Shown here one piece after another: positions 1-7,401 of a DNA stretch of 20,081 bases. Below the pieces are notes generated by a model. That model was not told the DNA's origin. It saw nothing but the letters and a program-made list of their open reading frames with translations, and did not search any database. Source of the DNA: Clostridiales bacterium (GTDB lineage Bacteria > Bacillota > Clostridia > Christensenellales > Aristaeellaceae); contig JAHZHX010000044.1 in assembly GCA_019420065.1 (NCBI GenBank), forward strand, positions 1-20,081, given 5' to 3'. The first letter of the stretch is position 1, and every line of letters begins with the position of its first letter. The position numbers were made by a program, and so were the translations under genes.

Positions 1-1087
1 CGCAGTTCAGCTCCTTGTCGGGGGTCGTTTTGCCCATTTTGCGCAGTACCTGTTCGATTTCGCTCTTGCTTACGTAAGGCTCGCGATAGGGATCGGCTTT
101 GATTTCCATATGCAGGTCAGCAGGCCCCTGCACGCCGAAATCCTCGCCGCCGGCAGAGCGGGCAATGCGCAGCGCGCCCGAGAGGCGGCGCTGCTTGTGC
201 TCGCGGATGATGGGGCCGGCCACGCAGCTGCCCTCGCAGGCGGACATTTCCACAAACGCGCCGCGAAGCTTGCCGGCGCGGATCTCCTCAAGAGCGCTCA
301 GGCAGCTTTCCACACCGTCGATGGCAATGCGGTGATAGCCGGGCGTGGCGTTCATGGACTTGATTATGCCGCCGGCCGTGGGGTAAAAACGGGCGCGGGG
401 ACCGAAGGCGTCGGGCATGTCCTCCCCGCCCGTCAGCGTTATGCCGTGGCGGGCAAAAATTTCGTCCAGCTCGTCAAAGGTAAGGCAGGCGTCCACGGCG
501 GGCGCGCTGTCCGCCTCGCGCTTTTTGGAGATGCAGGGGCCGATAAAAACGGTAAAAGCGTCGGGCATGGCGGCCTTGATCATGCTGCAATGCGCCTGCA
601 TGGGCGTGAGGACGGCGGCAAGGCTGGGCAGCAGGTCGGGATAGTATTTGGCAATCAGCGTATTGACCGAGGGGCAGCAGCTGGAAATCAGCACGCCATG
701 CTCCCCCTGGCGCAAAAGCCGTTCATATTCACGGGAGACGGTTTCCGCGCCCAGCGCCGTTTCCTGCGCGTCGCAAAAGCCGGACTCCCTCAGCGCCTGG
801 CGCATTTCCTCTATGCCGCTTACATTGAATGCGGCAATGTAGGAGGGCGCAATGCTGGCAATCACGTTGCGTCCGGCATGAATGGCGTCCAGCACGGCTT
901 GCAGGTCGGAGCGGATCTCTTTGGCTTTTTGCGGACAAACAACGAAGCACTGGCCGCAAAGGATGCAGGCGTCCTCGATGATGCGCGCCTGGTTATGCTC
1001 AAAGGAAATGGCTTTGACCGGGCAGTTGCGGATGCATTTATAGCAGTCTTTGCAGTTCTCGGGCTTGAGGTGGATAATGTCCAGCAT
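1..1087 (-). CDS. [FeFe]-hydrogenase-like protein, group C/HydS type (3' end outside window)
   Basis: The 362 visible residues begin with two CxxCxxCxxxCP ferredoxin motifs (Cys12/15/18/22 and Cys41/44/47/51), followed by an H-cluster domain. The three H-cluster signatures are present in variant form: SSCCPS (L1), GPCISKK (L2) and MSACEGSC (L3), so all four H-cluster cysteines are kept. The chain leaves the window at ELNC, which looks like the start of a further CxxCG-type Fe-S domain. In established classifications, these L2/L3 variants with an extra Fe-S domain followed by PAS or phosphatase modules mark the putative sensory group C hydrogenases rather than the bulk H2-producing HydA; this assignment is inferred because the C-terminus is unseen. 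The ATG at 1087 has a GGAGG nine bases upstream. It lies downstream of adhE and the APH-fold kinase on the same strand, which suggests a redox or H2-sensing role linked to ethanol fermentation. It could instead be a catalytic group B enzyme. Confidence 0.85.
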   Translation of the reverse strand, partial: MLDIIHLKPENCKDCYKCIRNCPVKAISFEHNQARIIEDACILCGQCFVVCPQKAKEIRSDLQAVLDAIHAGRNVIASIAPSYIAAFNVSGIEEMRQALRESGFCDAQETALGAETVSREYERLLRQGEHGVLISSCCPSVNTLIAKYYPDLLPSLAAVLTPMQAHCSMIKAAMPDAFTVFIGPCISKKREADSAPAVDACLTFDELDEIFARHGITLTGGEDMPDAFGPRARFYPTAGGIIKSMNATPGYHRIAIDGVESCLSALEEIRAGKLRGAFVEMSACEGSCVAGPIIREHKQRRLSGALRIARSAGGEDFGVQGPADLHMEIKADPYREPYVSKSEIEQVLRKMGKTTPDKELNC

Positions 1088-1135
1088 TTGTATGCCTCCG
1101 GAATGGTATAGTATGAAAAAACGAGGGCAAACTGC

Positions 1136-1171
1136 GCGCGCTGCCGGACGCGCATTGACCGGCAGGCGCGC
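1136..1171 (-). other. GC-rich hairpin in the leader of the hydrogenase-like gene
   Basis: Arms at 1136-1147 and 1159-1171 (GCGCGCTGCCGG against CCGGCAGGCGCGC) pair over 12 bp with one bulged G and an 11-base loop. On the minus strand a run of six T follows only after 14 bases, so it is not a classical terminator. It could be an attenuator, a processing site or an imperfect terminator between the kinase and hydrogenase genes. Confidence 0.4.
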
Positions 1172-1252
1172 ACAGCTTATATGCCTGCTCTCTTAGGCTG
1201 GGCGGCGAAAACGGCCGCTGCATGCGGAAATGGCCTGGCGCAGCGCTCCCTT

Positions 1253-2002
1253 TTATTCGTAATCGACAACGTTGACCCAGTGCAGCAGAAATTCGCGTTC
1301 CTCCGGGTTCCCTTTGACCGACTGGGAGGCGGCCACGATGGGAATCCACTTTTGCACATATTGCAGGGCGGTATCGGTGCGTTTGCAGAACAGCTTCAGA
1401 TATTGTTCCGCGCGCTCGATTTCGCCTGCCAGATAGAAGCGCAGGTAGGTGCGCGCCGCGTCGGCCGAGGCGTTGCCCTGCGTGGCATGCGCCCAGTCGA
1501 TGATGTAGGGCGTGCCGTCGGGCGTGATAATCACGTTGGAAGGGATAAAGTCGCCGTGGCACAGCTTATCATGCTTGGGCAGGGCGTCAAGACGGGTGTG
1601 CAGGTCGTAACGTGAAGTGGCCGAGAGCGTGGTGCAGGAGATTTTCTGGTGCATTTTATCTTCTAACTTGCTCAGCAACGGGCATTTGTGGCGGTGCACA
1701 TCGCTTTGAATATCCACAAACAGCGCCATATAATCGCTTTCTTTTTCAGGACGCTCCTGCATCAACTGCTCCAGCGTTTTTCCCTCAATGTATTCGGTCA
1801 CGATGGCCCATTTGCCGTCCACCTTGGTCACCTCAAGCAGAGAGGGCACGCGCAGCCCGCTTTCGGCCACGCGGGAGAGGTTGAGCGCTTCATTGAGCAC
1901 GCCCGAGGAAGGGTAGGTTTCGTCAAAAAGCTTGATGGTGGCGTTGCCGTCGCGGTAGATGGTCTTGTGCGCGCGCACGGCGATGACTCGTTCAAGATTC
2001 AC
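1253..2002 (-). CDS. APH/choline-kinase-fold phosphotransferase family protein
   Basis: This 249-residue protein has the aminoglycoside-phosphotransferase (APH) kinase layout: an N-lobe with IKLF (Lys24), a hinge-like VTEYIEG near residue 70, the catalytic Brenner motif HGDFIPSN at 149-156 (Asp151, Asn156) and the metal-binding IIDW at 167-170 (Asp169). The APH fold transfers phosphate from ATP to small molecules. The substrate is unknown here, and drug resistance should not be assumed. The GTG start at 2002 was chosen because it overlaps the adhE stop by four bases (GTGA) and has AAAGGAG nine bases upstream; the reading frame is open further upstream but would run into adhE. Translational coupling to adhE implies co-expression. 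No matching biosynthetic genes are nearby to hint at a substrate. Confidence 0.8.
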   Translation of the reverse strand: MNLERVIAVRAHKTIYRDGNATIKLFDETYPSSGVLNEALNLSRVAESGLRVPSLLEVTKVDGKWAIVTEYIEGKTLEQLMQERPEKESDYMALFVDIQSDVHRHKCPLLSKLEDKMHQKISCTTLSATSRYDLHTRLDALPKHDKLCHGDFIPSNVIITPDGTPYIIDWAHATQGNASADAARTYLRFYLAGEIERAEQYLKLFCKRTDTALQYVQKWIPIVAASQSVKGNPEEREFLLHWVNVVDYE

Positions 2003-4620
2003 TGCTGCTCGCTCCTTTCGTTGCCGTAAAAGGCGTTGAGGTACATCTGCTTGATTTCGCTCATCAGCGGATAGCGCGGATTGGCGCCCGTGCACTGATC
2101 GTCAAAGGCCTGCTCGGTCATGTCGTCGAGCGTGGCCAAAAAGCGCGCCTCGTCCACATCATAATCGCGGATTGTGCGCTTGATGCCGACAGCGGCCTTC
2201 AGCGCGTCGATCCTGGCAAGCAGCGCATCCAGCTTTTCGCTGTCCGTTCCCTCAAAAATCCCCAGGTTTTCGGCAATCTCGGCATAGCGGCGCAGCGTGT
2301 GGGGATGAGCATACTGCGGGAAGGTGCCCATCTTGGCGGGAATCTCGGCTGCGTTGAAGCGCAGCACTTCATTCATCATCAGGGCGTTGGCAACACCGTG
2401 CGGCAGGTGGTGGAAAGCGCCCAGCTTGTGCGCCATGGAATGACATACGCCCAGGAAGGCGTTGGCGAAAGCCATGCCGGCCATGGTAGAGGCGTTGGCC
2501 ATTTTTTCGCGCGCTTCGGGATCGTTTGCTCCCTGCTCGTATGCGCGGGGCAGGTATTCAAAAATCATGCGAATGGCCTTGATCGCCAGAGCGTCGGTGA
2601 AGTCGGTCGCCATCATGGAGGCATAGGCCTCCAGCGCGTGGCTGAGCGCGTCAATACCGGAGGCGGCCGTCAGGCCCCGGGGCATGTTCATCATCAGATT
2701 GGCGTCGATGACGGCCATGTTCGGCAGCAGCTCGTAATCCGCCAGCGGGTATTTGGCGCCTGTTGCCTCATCGGTGATAACGGCAAAGGGCGTGACCTCA
2801 GAGCCTGTGCCCGCCGAGGTGGGGATGGCGATAAAGCAGGCTTTTTCGCCCATGCGCGGGAAAGCGTAAATGCGCTTGCGGATATCGGAAAAGCGCATGG
2901 CCATGTCCATGAAATCGGCGTCGGGATGCTCGTAGAGCACCCACATGATTTTGGCCGCGTCCATGGCCGAGCCGCCGCCCACGGCGATGATTGCGTCGGG
3001 ACGGAAGGCGGTCATCTCCCGCGCGCCGTCGCGGGCGCTGGCCAGGGTGGGATCGGGCAGAACGTTGAAAAAGGTCGTGTGCGAAATGCCCTGCTCGTCC
3101 AGCTTGTCGGTAATTGCTTTGGTGTAGCCATGCTCATAAAGAAACTGGTCGGTTACGATGAAAGCGCGTTTTTTATCCATGACCTGGGAAAGCTCATCCA
3201 GGGCGGCAGGCAGGCAGCCGCGTTTGAGATAGACCTTTTGCGGGGCGCGGAACCAGAGCATATTTTCTCTCCTTTCGGCAATCGTTTTTACGTTCAGCAG
3301 ATGACGAACGCCAATGTTTTCCGAAACGGAGTTGCCGCCCCAGGAGCCGCAGCCCAGCGTGAGCGAGGGTGCAAGCTTGAAATTGTACAAATCCCCGATG
3401 CCGCCCTGCGAGGAGGGGGTATTGATTACGATGCGGCAGGTCTTGGCATGCGCGGTCAGGTAATCGATTTTATCGCCGTTGCCGGCGGGATTGATGTAGA
3501 GCGAGGCTGTATGGCCCAGGCCGCCGTCCTCGATCAGGCGCTCCGCTTTGGCGACGGCGTCCTCAAAGGTATCCGCGCGGTACATGGCCAGCACTGGCGA
3601 GAGCTTTTCGTGGGCAAATTCTTCGCTTAAATCGACCGATTCTACTTCGCCGATAAGAATCTTGGTGCTTTCCGGCACTTCCAATCCGGCCAGACGGGCA
3701 ATCTTGAAAGCGCTCTGTCCCACGATGCGGGCGTTGAGCGCGCCGTTGACCAGGATGGTCTTGCGCACGCGGTCAATCTCGTCTTCCTTGAGAAAATAGC
3801 AGCCGCGCGCGGCAAACTCCGCCCGCACCGCGTTATAAATATCCGACAGCACGATGACCGACTGCTCGGAGGCGCAGATCATGCCGTTATCAAAGGTTTT
3901 GGAATGAATGACCGAGTTGACGGCCAGCACCACGTCGCAGGAGGAATCCATGATGGCGGGCACGTTGCCTGCGCCCACGCCAATAGCGGGCTTGCCGGAA
4001 GAATAGGCGGCGCGCACCATGCCGGGGCCGCCGGTGGCCAGGATCAGGTCGGCCTCATGCATGAGCTGGTTGCTCAATTCCAGGGAAGGAACGTCAATCC
4101 AGGCGATGATGTCCTGCGGCGCGCCGGCAGCAACTGCCGCATCAAGCACGATACGCGCCGCGGCCACGGTGCAGTTCTTCGCGCGCGGATGGGGGCTGAT
4201 AATAACGCCGTTGCGTGTTTTCAAAGCCAGCAGGGTCTTGAAAATGGCCGTTGAGGTGGGGTTGGTGGTGGGGATGATGGCGGCGATTACGCCGATGGGC
4301 TCCACGACCTTTTTTATGCCATAGCTGGCGTCCTCTTCAATTACGCCGACGGTTTGCGTGCGGCGGTAGGCATTATAAATGTATTCGGAGGCAAAGTGGT
4401 TTTTGATGACTTTATCCTCCACGATGCCCATTCCCGTTTCTTCAACAGCCAGCTTTGCCAACGGGATACGCGCTTTGTTGGCGGCCAGGGCAGCGGCTTT
4501 GAAAATGCGATCGACCTGTTCCTGGGTATAGCCGGAAAATTGCTTTTGTGCTTTTCTTACACGCGCCAGCGTGTTTTTCAGGGAAGCGGTGCTGTCAACG
4601 GTTTCGTGCGTTACGCCCAT
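1999..4620 (-). CDS. adhE: Bifunctional acetaldehyde-CoA/alcohol dehydrogenase
   Basis: AdhE converts acetyl-CoA to acetaldehyde and then ethanol, using NADH at each step; in known bacteria it forms cytoplasmic spirosome filaments. The 873 residues match the usual length. The N-terminal half is a CoA-acylating aldehyde dehydrogenase with IIPTTNPTS at 115-123 and the catalytic cysteine at 249 in DNGMICASEQS. A linker near 455 leads to an iron-dependent alcohol dehydrogenase with GGGSAMDAAK (NAD-binding), PTSAGTGSEVTPFAV and the metal-binding HSMAHKLGAFHHLPHG. The ATG at 4620 is preceded by AAGGAGG ten bases upstream. Its own AT-rich upstream region separates it from the LysR gene, and its stop overlaps the kinase gene start. 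The neighbourhood suggests NADH-linked fermentation control. No frameshift or missing catalytic residue was seen. Confidence 0.97.
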   Translation of the reverse strand: MGVTHETVDSTASLKNTLARVRKAQKQFSGYTQEQVDRIFKAAALAANKARIPLAKLAVEETGMGIVEDKVIKNHFASEYIYNAYRRTQTVGVIEEDASYGIKKVVEPIGVIAAIIPTTNPTSTAIFKTLLALKTRNGVIISPHPRAKNCTVAAARIVLDAAVAAGAPQDIIAWIDVPSLELSNQLMHEADLILATGGPGMVRAAYSSGKPAIGVGAGNVPAIMDSSCDVVLAVNSVIHSKTFDNGMICASEQSVIVLSDIYNAVRAEFAARGCYFLKEDEIDRVRKTILVNGALNARIVGQSAFKIARLAGLEVPESTKILIGEVESVDLSEEFAHEKLSPVLAMYRADTFEDAVAKAERLIEDGGLGHTASLYINPAGNGDKIDYLTAHAKTCRIVINTPSSQGGIGDLYNFKLAPSLTLGCGSWGGNSVSENIGVRHLLNVKTIAERRENMLWFRAPQKVYLKRGCLPAALDELSQVMDKKRAFIVTDQFLYEHGYTKAITDKLDEQGISHTTFFNVLPDPTLASARDGAREMTAFRPDAIIAVGGGSAMDAAKIMWVLYEHPDADFMDMAMRFSDIRKRIYAFPRMGEKACFIAIPTSAGTGSEVTPFAVITDEATGAKYPLADYELLPNMAVIDANLMMNMPRGLTAASGIDALSHALEAYASMMATDFTDALAIKAIRMIFEYLPRAYEQGANDPEAREKMANASTMAGMAFANAFLGVCHSMAHKLGAFHHLPHGVANALMMNEVLRFNAAEIPAKMGTFPQYAHPHTLRRYAEIAENLGIFEGTDSEKLDALLARIDALKAAVGIKRTIRDYDVDEARFLATLDDMTEQAFDDQCTGANPRYPLMSEIKQMYLNAFYGNERSEQQ

Positions 4621-4637
4621 ATCATGTCCTCCTTCGC

Positions 4638-4650
4638 GGCTGGTTCAGCC
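4638..4650 (-). other. Small hairpin just upstream of the adhE ribosome binding site
   Basis: GGCTG and CAGCC pair over 5 bp around a 3-base loop, ending a few bases before the AAGGAGG of adhE. It could modulate or protect the 5' end of the mRNA, but it is too short to be sure. Confidence 0.3.
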
Positions 4651-4696
4651 GGGCGGCATTTTGCCATCCGCTGATATTTTAACCAGACAGCGACGG

Positions 4697-4769
4697 AATA
4701 ACAAATATAAAAATATCATATCGATATATAAATACGGATATAAATATATCGATAATTAAAATTGTTATT
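4697..4769 (-). promoter_or_regulatory. AT-rich adhE upstream region with nested palindromes
   Basis: In contrast to the GC-rich genes, this stretch is nearly all A and T. It contains two copies of the palindrome TATCGATA (4719-4726 and 4747-4754, 28 bp apart), the first extended to ATATCGATAT (4718-4727). They are enclosed by an outer inverted repeat, AATAACAA (4697-4704) and TTGTTATT (4762-4769). It must hold the adhE promoter, but the A/T density gives several -10-like strings and none stands out. Candidate binders are the adjacent LysR protein or a Rex-type redox sensor, whose usual TTGTTAA/TTAACAA half-sites are only loosely matched. Confidence 0.45.
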
Positions 4770-5670
4770 GCTGCAAGGCACACTTTGCTTCCAGATACGC
4801 TATAAAACGCTGGTCAAGCGGGGTAAAACGGTAAGAAGCAGGGTAAATCAGCACATCCTTAATAACGGTTGTTTCATTGTTGCAGGCGCGCTGCACCAGC
4901 GCGAAGCGTTTGAGCGCTTCGGGCGTTTCCGGCGAGGTCCACATATAAGCATCCTGAATGCGGCTGAGCAGATCCAGGCCGGATAAACGGGAATAAACCT
5001 GAATGCGGCTGGCGTTATCCTCAATGCGCTCGGCAGGGAGATAGGGGACCGCGCGGTCGCCGTAAAGGATTTCGGTATAGGGCTGGAGATCCTCGGAGAC
5101 GATTTCCGGACGCTGCGCCAAAGGATGCCGGCAGGAAAAAAGCAGCCTGGCGTGATAAGACGCAAGCTCCCGCGCTTTCAGGCTCTTCTCACGGATAAAA
5201 TCAAGAAAATAGCTTTCCTGCTGCTGCGGATAACAGATTACCCCCAAGCTGAACTGCCCGTTCGCAACGTCGGTGATGGCATGCATGGCACTGCTTTCGC
5301 AGATGCGTATATCCATGCGCTGTGCCTTGTCCAGCGTATCGACAAAGCGGGAAAAGCTCTCGGCAATGTATCCGGTGCGGGGGATGCACAGCTGCATGCG
5401 CTGCACGTCGCCGTCGCGACTGCCGGAAAGCGCTTCCATGGCGCGCAGCTGGCTGAGGATCTCCCGGGCATAGGCCAGAAATTCGCGTCCGCGCGCTGTG
5501 GGCACGACCCCGCGCGAGGTGCGGGAAAAAATGGCAAAGCCCATGGTGTCTTCCAATTCTTTGATGGCCTTGCTCAGGTTGGGCTGGGCCATATACAGGT
5601 TCTCCGCGGCCTGGGTAATGGAGCCGCAGCGTTCAACTTCAACAGCGTAAGAAAAATGGAGTGTGTTCAT
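4765..5670 (-). CDS. LysR-family transcriptional regulator
   Basis: The 301-residue length is typical of LysR-type regulators. Residues 1-60 form the winged helix-turn-helix, with the family pattern SITQAAENLYMAQPNLSKAI followed by ELEDTMGFAIFSRTSRGV. The rest is the effector-binding domain, including a substrate-binding-protein-like stretch around SLGVICYP. The ATG at 5670 was chosen because AAGGAGG lies seven to eight bases upstream and the LysR fold begins there; a longer in-frame start lacks support. It sits directly upstream of adhE on the same strand and divergently from the TRIC gene, so either could be its target. The inducer cannot be read from sequence; control of fermentation is inferred from context only. 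Confidence 0.92.
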   Translation of the reverse strand: MNTLHFSYAVEVERCGSITQAAENLYMAQPNLSKAIKELEDTMGFAIFSRTSRGVVPTARGREFLAYAREILSQLRAMEALSGSRDGDVQRMQLCIPRTGYIAESFSRFVDTLDKAQRMDIRICESSAMHAITDVANGQFSLGVICYPQQQESYFLDFIREKSLKARELASYHARLLFSCRHPLAQRPEIVSEDLQPYTEILYGDRAVPYLPAERIEDNASRIQVYSRLSGLDLLSRIQDAYMWTSPETPEALKRFALVQRACNNETTVIKDVLIYPASYRFTPLDQRFIAYLEAKCALQQ

Positions 5671-5726
5671 GGCTGTCCTCCTTACCGGATAGATTCGACA
5701 TAAACGCATATCTTCCTCTATTTATT

Positions 5727-5795
5727 TTGCGGCATATTTTGCAAATTCTCTTGCCTTTGCATTCAAAACATCATATAATCTTGCCGGATATGCAA
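5727..5795. promoter_or_regulatory. Putative LysR-type binding sites in the divergent LysR/TRIC region
   Basis: TTGCCGGATATGCAA at 5781-5795 is TTGC-N7-GCAA, which fits the T-N11-A LysR box with symmetric arms. A related, longer-spaced copy, TTGC-N10-GCAA, lies at 5727-5744. The first overlaps the expected transcription start of the plus-strand promoter at 5751-5779, so binding there would be expected to repress the TRIC gene. Binding is inferred. Confidence 0.4.
5751..5779 (+). promoter_or_regulatory. Sigma-A-type promoter of the TRIC-family gene
   Basis: The -35 TTGCCT (5751-5756) and consensus -10 TATAAT (5774-5779) are separated by exactly 17 bp. The start codon is 38 bases downstream. 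Confidence 0.75.
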
Positions 5796-5816
5796 GAGAG
5801 GAAGGATGCATGGCGT

Positions 5817-6443
5817 ATGGCAACGTTTGTGCTGATTGTTGAGCTGCTGGGAACGGTTTCCTTTGCGGCCTCCGCGGCGCTGCTGGCTATCCGTAAAAAA
5901 ATGGATGTGTTTGGCGTGTGCATGCTGGCGCTGACAACCTCTGTTGGCGGCGGTATCACGCGCGACTTGCTGCTGGGTATCACGCCCCCTTCGCTGTTCC
6001 GGAATCCGGTTTACGCGGCGATTGCGATTGTGGTGGCATTGATTGTATTTCAAAGACCGGTGCGGTATTACCTGACGGGAAATCATATTGTTTATCAGCG
6101 CGCGATGCTGGCGCTCGATTCCCTGGGCCTGGGGATATTCGTGGTCTCGGGGGTGCGGGTGGTTTATTCCATGTTTCCGGACGCGAGCCTGTTCCTGTGT
6201 GCGTTTATCGGCGTGATCACGGGCGTAGGCGGCGGCGTTCTGCGCGATATGATGTCCGGCGATACGCCCTATATCTTTGTCAAGGATGTGTATGCCAGCG
6301 CCGCGCTGTGCGGGGCGCTGGTGTGCGCCGTGCTGTGGAAGCCCTTTGGCGAGGTGTGCGCCATGCTGGCTGGCGCGGCAGTGATATGGGTGCTTCGGCT
6401 GCTTTCCGCCACTTTCAAGTGGAATTTGCCGCATGCTGATTAG
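5817..6443 (+). CDS. TRIC (UPF0126) family membrane cation channel protein
   Basis: This 208-residue hydrophobic protein has two repeats of three predicted membrane helices, each repeat carrying the family signature GGGxxRDxxxG: GGGITRDLLLG at 44-54, and GGGVLRDMMSGDTP in the second half. These glycine/Arg-Asp motifs define the bacterial trimeric intracellular cation channel (UPF0126) family; related proteins conduct monovalent cations, while some YicG-like members have been proposed to transport amino acids. The ATG at 5817 was chosen for AGAGGAAGG eleven bases upstream and because the first helix begins immediately; an in-frame ATG at 5790 would add nine charged residues and precede that site. 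It is transcribed divergently from the LysR gene from a clear promoter. Substrate and regulation are inferred. Confidence 0.9.
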   Translation: MATFVLIVELLGTVSFAASAALLAIRKKMDVFGVCMLALTTSVGGGITRDLLLGITPPSLFRNPVYAAIAIVVALIVFQRPVRYYLTGNHIVYQRAMLALDSLGLGIFVVSGVRVVYSMFPDASLFLCAFIGVITGVGGGVLRDMMSGDTPYIFVKDVYASAALCGALVCAVLWKPFGEVCAMLAGAAVIWVLRLLSATFKWNLPHAD

Positions 6444-6518
6444 ATAAAAACCATATAGACGCGAAATCCGCCAGCAAATGATTTTCTAAAAACCACTTTT
6501 GAAGGGTACCGTGCAAAA

Positions 6519-7256
6519 ATGGAGAAACGTTTCCGGGAGCTGTTTGCCCGCGCTGACGCGCAGGGCTGTTATGTATTTACCAATTTTTTGGACCTGGCGG
6601 CATTGAATACCCTGCATCAGATCCTGCCAACGCTGGCGCGTGTTCCGTTCACGCTTTTCGGCGGGGCGGAGGGATGCGAGCGGAAAATACTGCGCGTGGG
6701 CAGCGAGGAGCTTTGCGGATATGAGGAGCCATTTCCTATTGCCTGTGTGATGATTGCGCCGGCCAGTCTGCGCTTTGCCGAAAAGCTGACGCACCGCGAC
6801 TATTTGGGCGCGCTGATGAACCTGGGCATTGAACGGGAGCTGCTGGGAGATATCATCGTGCGCGAGGAGGGAGCATACCTTTTTTGTGTGGAACGTATCG
6901 CTCCTTATCTTGCCGAGGGGATAACGCAGGTGCGCCGCACGACGGTGCGCTGCCGTATGCTTGACAGCGTGCCGGAAGGGGAGCTGTTCAAAACCGAACG
7001 GATGACCGTGCAGCTGGCCTCCGTGCGGCTGGATGCGCTGATTGGACATATATACAGGCTGTCCCGGGCGGAGGCGCAGGCGCTGATCCTGCATGGCAAG
7101 GTATTTGCGGATGGGCGCGAGTGCGGCGATGCCAGCTATTCGCCCAAAAACGGCGAAATTATATCGGTGCGCGGCTATGGCCGCGTGCGCTACATGGGGG
7201 TGGACAGCATAAGCAAAAAGGGCAAATGCAACACCGCCGTGGAACGGTATATATAA
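6519..7256 (+). CDS. ylmH: YlmH-family S4-domain RNA-binding protein
   Basis: The 245 residues match YlmH in length and order: an N-terminal YlmH domain with the hallmark HRDYLGALMNLGIERELLGD (about 92-111), followed by a C-terminal S4 RNA-binding domain (about 168-227, LDALIGHIYRLSRAEAQALI). In Bacillus and Streptococcus YlmH is encoded in the division gene cluster with sepF, ylmG and divIVA, and it has been linked to ribosome rescue of stalled peptidyl-tRNA. Here none of those neighbours is present; the gene stands alone between the TRIC gene and a strong terminator. The ATG at 6519 has a moderate GAAGGG twelve bases upstream. No clear promoter was found in the 75-base gap before it, so it may be read through from the TRIC gene. 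Confidence 0.93.
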   Translation: MEKRFRELFARADAQGCYVFTNFLDLAALNTLHQILPTLARVPFTLFGGAEGCERKILRVGSEELCGYEEPFPIACVMIAPASLRFAEKLTHRDYLGALMNLGIERELLGDIIVREEGAYLFCVERIAPYLAEGITQVRRTTVRCRMLDSVPEGELFKTERMTVQLASVRLDALIGHIYRLSRAEAQALILHGKVFADGRECGDASYSPKNGEIISVRGYGRVRYMGVDSISKKGKCNTAVERYI

Positions 7257-7268
7257 TGAAAAAGAGAA

Positions 7269-7307
7269 GGGCAAGGCAGACACGTGATGGGACGCCTTGC
7301 CCTTTTT
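7269..7307 (+). terminator. Rho-independent terminator after ylmH
   Basis: A perfect 9-bp stem, GGGCAAGGC (7269-7277) and GCCTTGCCC (7294-7302), is followed directly by five T. Confidence 0.9.
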
Positions 7308-7332
7308 CAAAGCGGCATGCCGCAGGGAAGGA

Positions 7333-7361
7333 TTGACATAACAGGTTGATTTTGCTATCAT
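7333..7361 (+). promoter_or_regulatory. Sigma-A-type promoter of the HAD phosphatase gene
   Basis: Consensus -35 TTGACA (7333-7338), 17-bp spacer and -10 TATCAT (7356-7361). It lies 40 bases before the start codon and directly follows the ylmH terminator. Confidence 0.8.
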
Positions 7362-7401
7362 ATAAACTGGATAGATAGATTGATATAAGGAGGATGAAAC
7401 C

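Noticed and set aside
110..1111. Long plus-strand open frame opposite the hydrogenase-like gene
   Set aside because: It is the antisense shadow of a clear Fe-S/H-cluster protein; the translation is alanine- and glycine-rich with no recognisable domain and no proper ribosome binding site.
1253..2002. Aminoglycoside resistance gene
   Set aside because: The APH fold is shared by many metabolic kinases; coupling to adhE and lack of mobile-element context argue against a resistance call.
2299..3630. 443-codon plus-strand frame inside adhE
   Set aside because: It lies wholly opposite a complete adhE with all motifs intact, and its translation has no family resemblance; GC-rich genes often give such open antisense frames.
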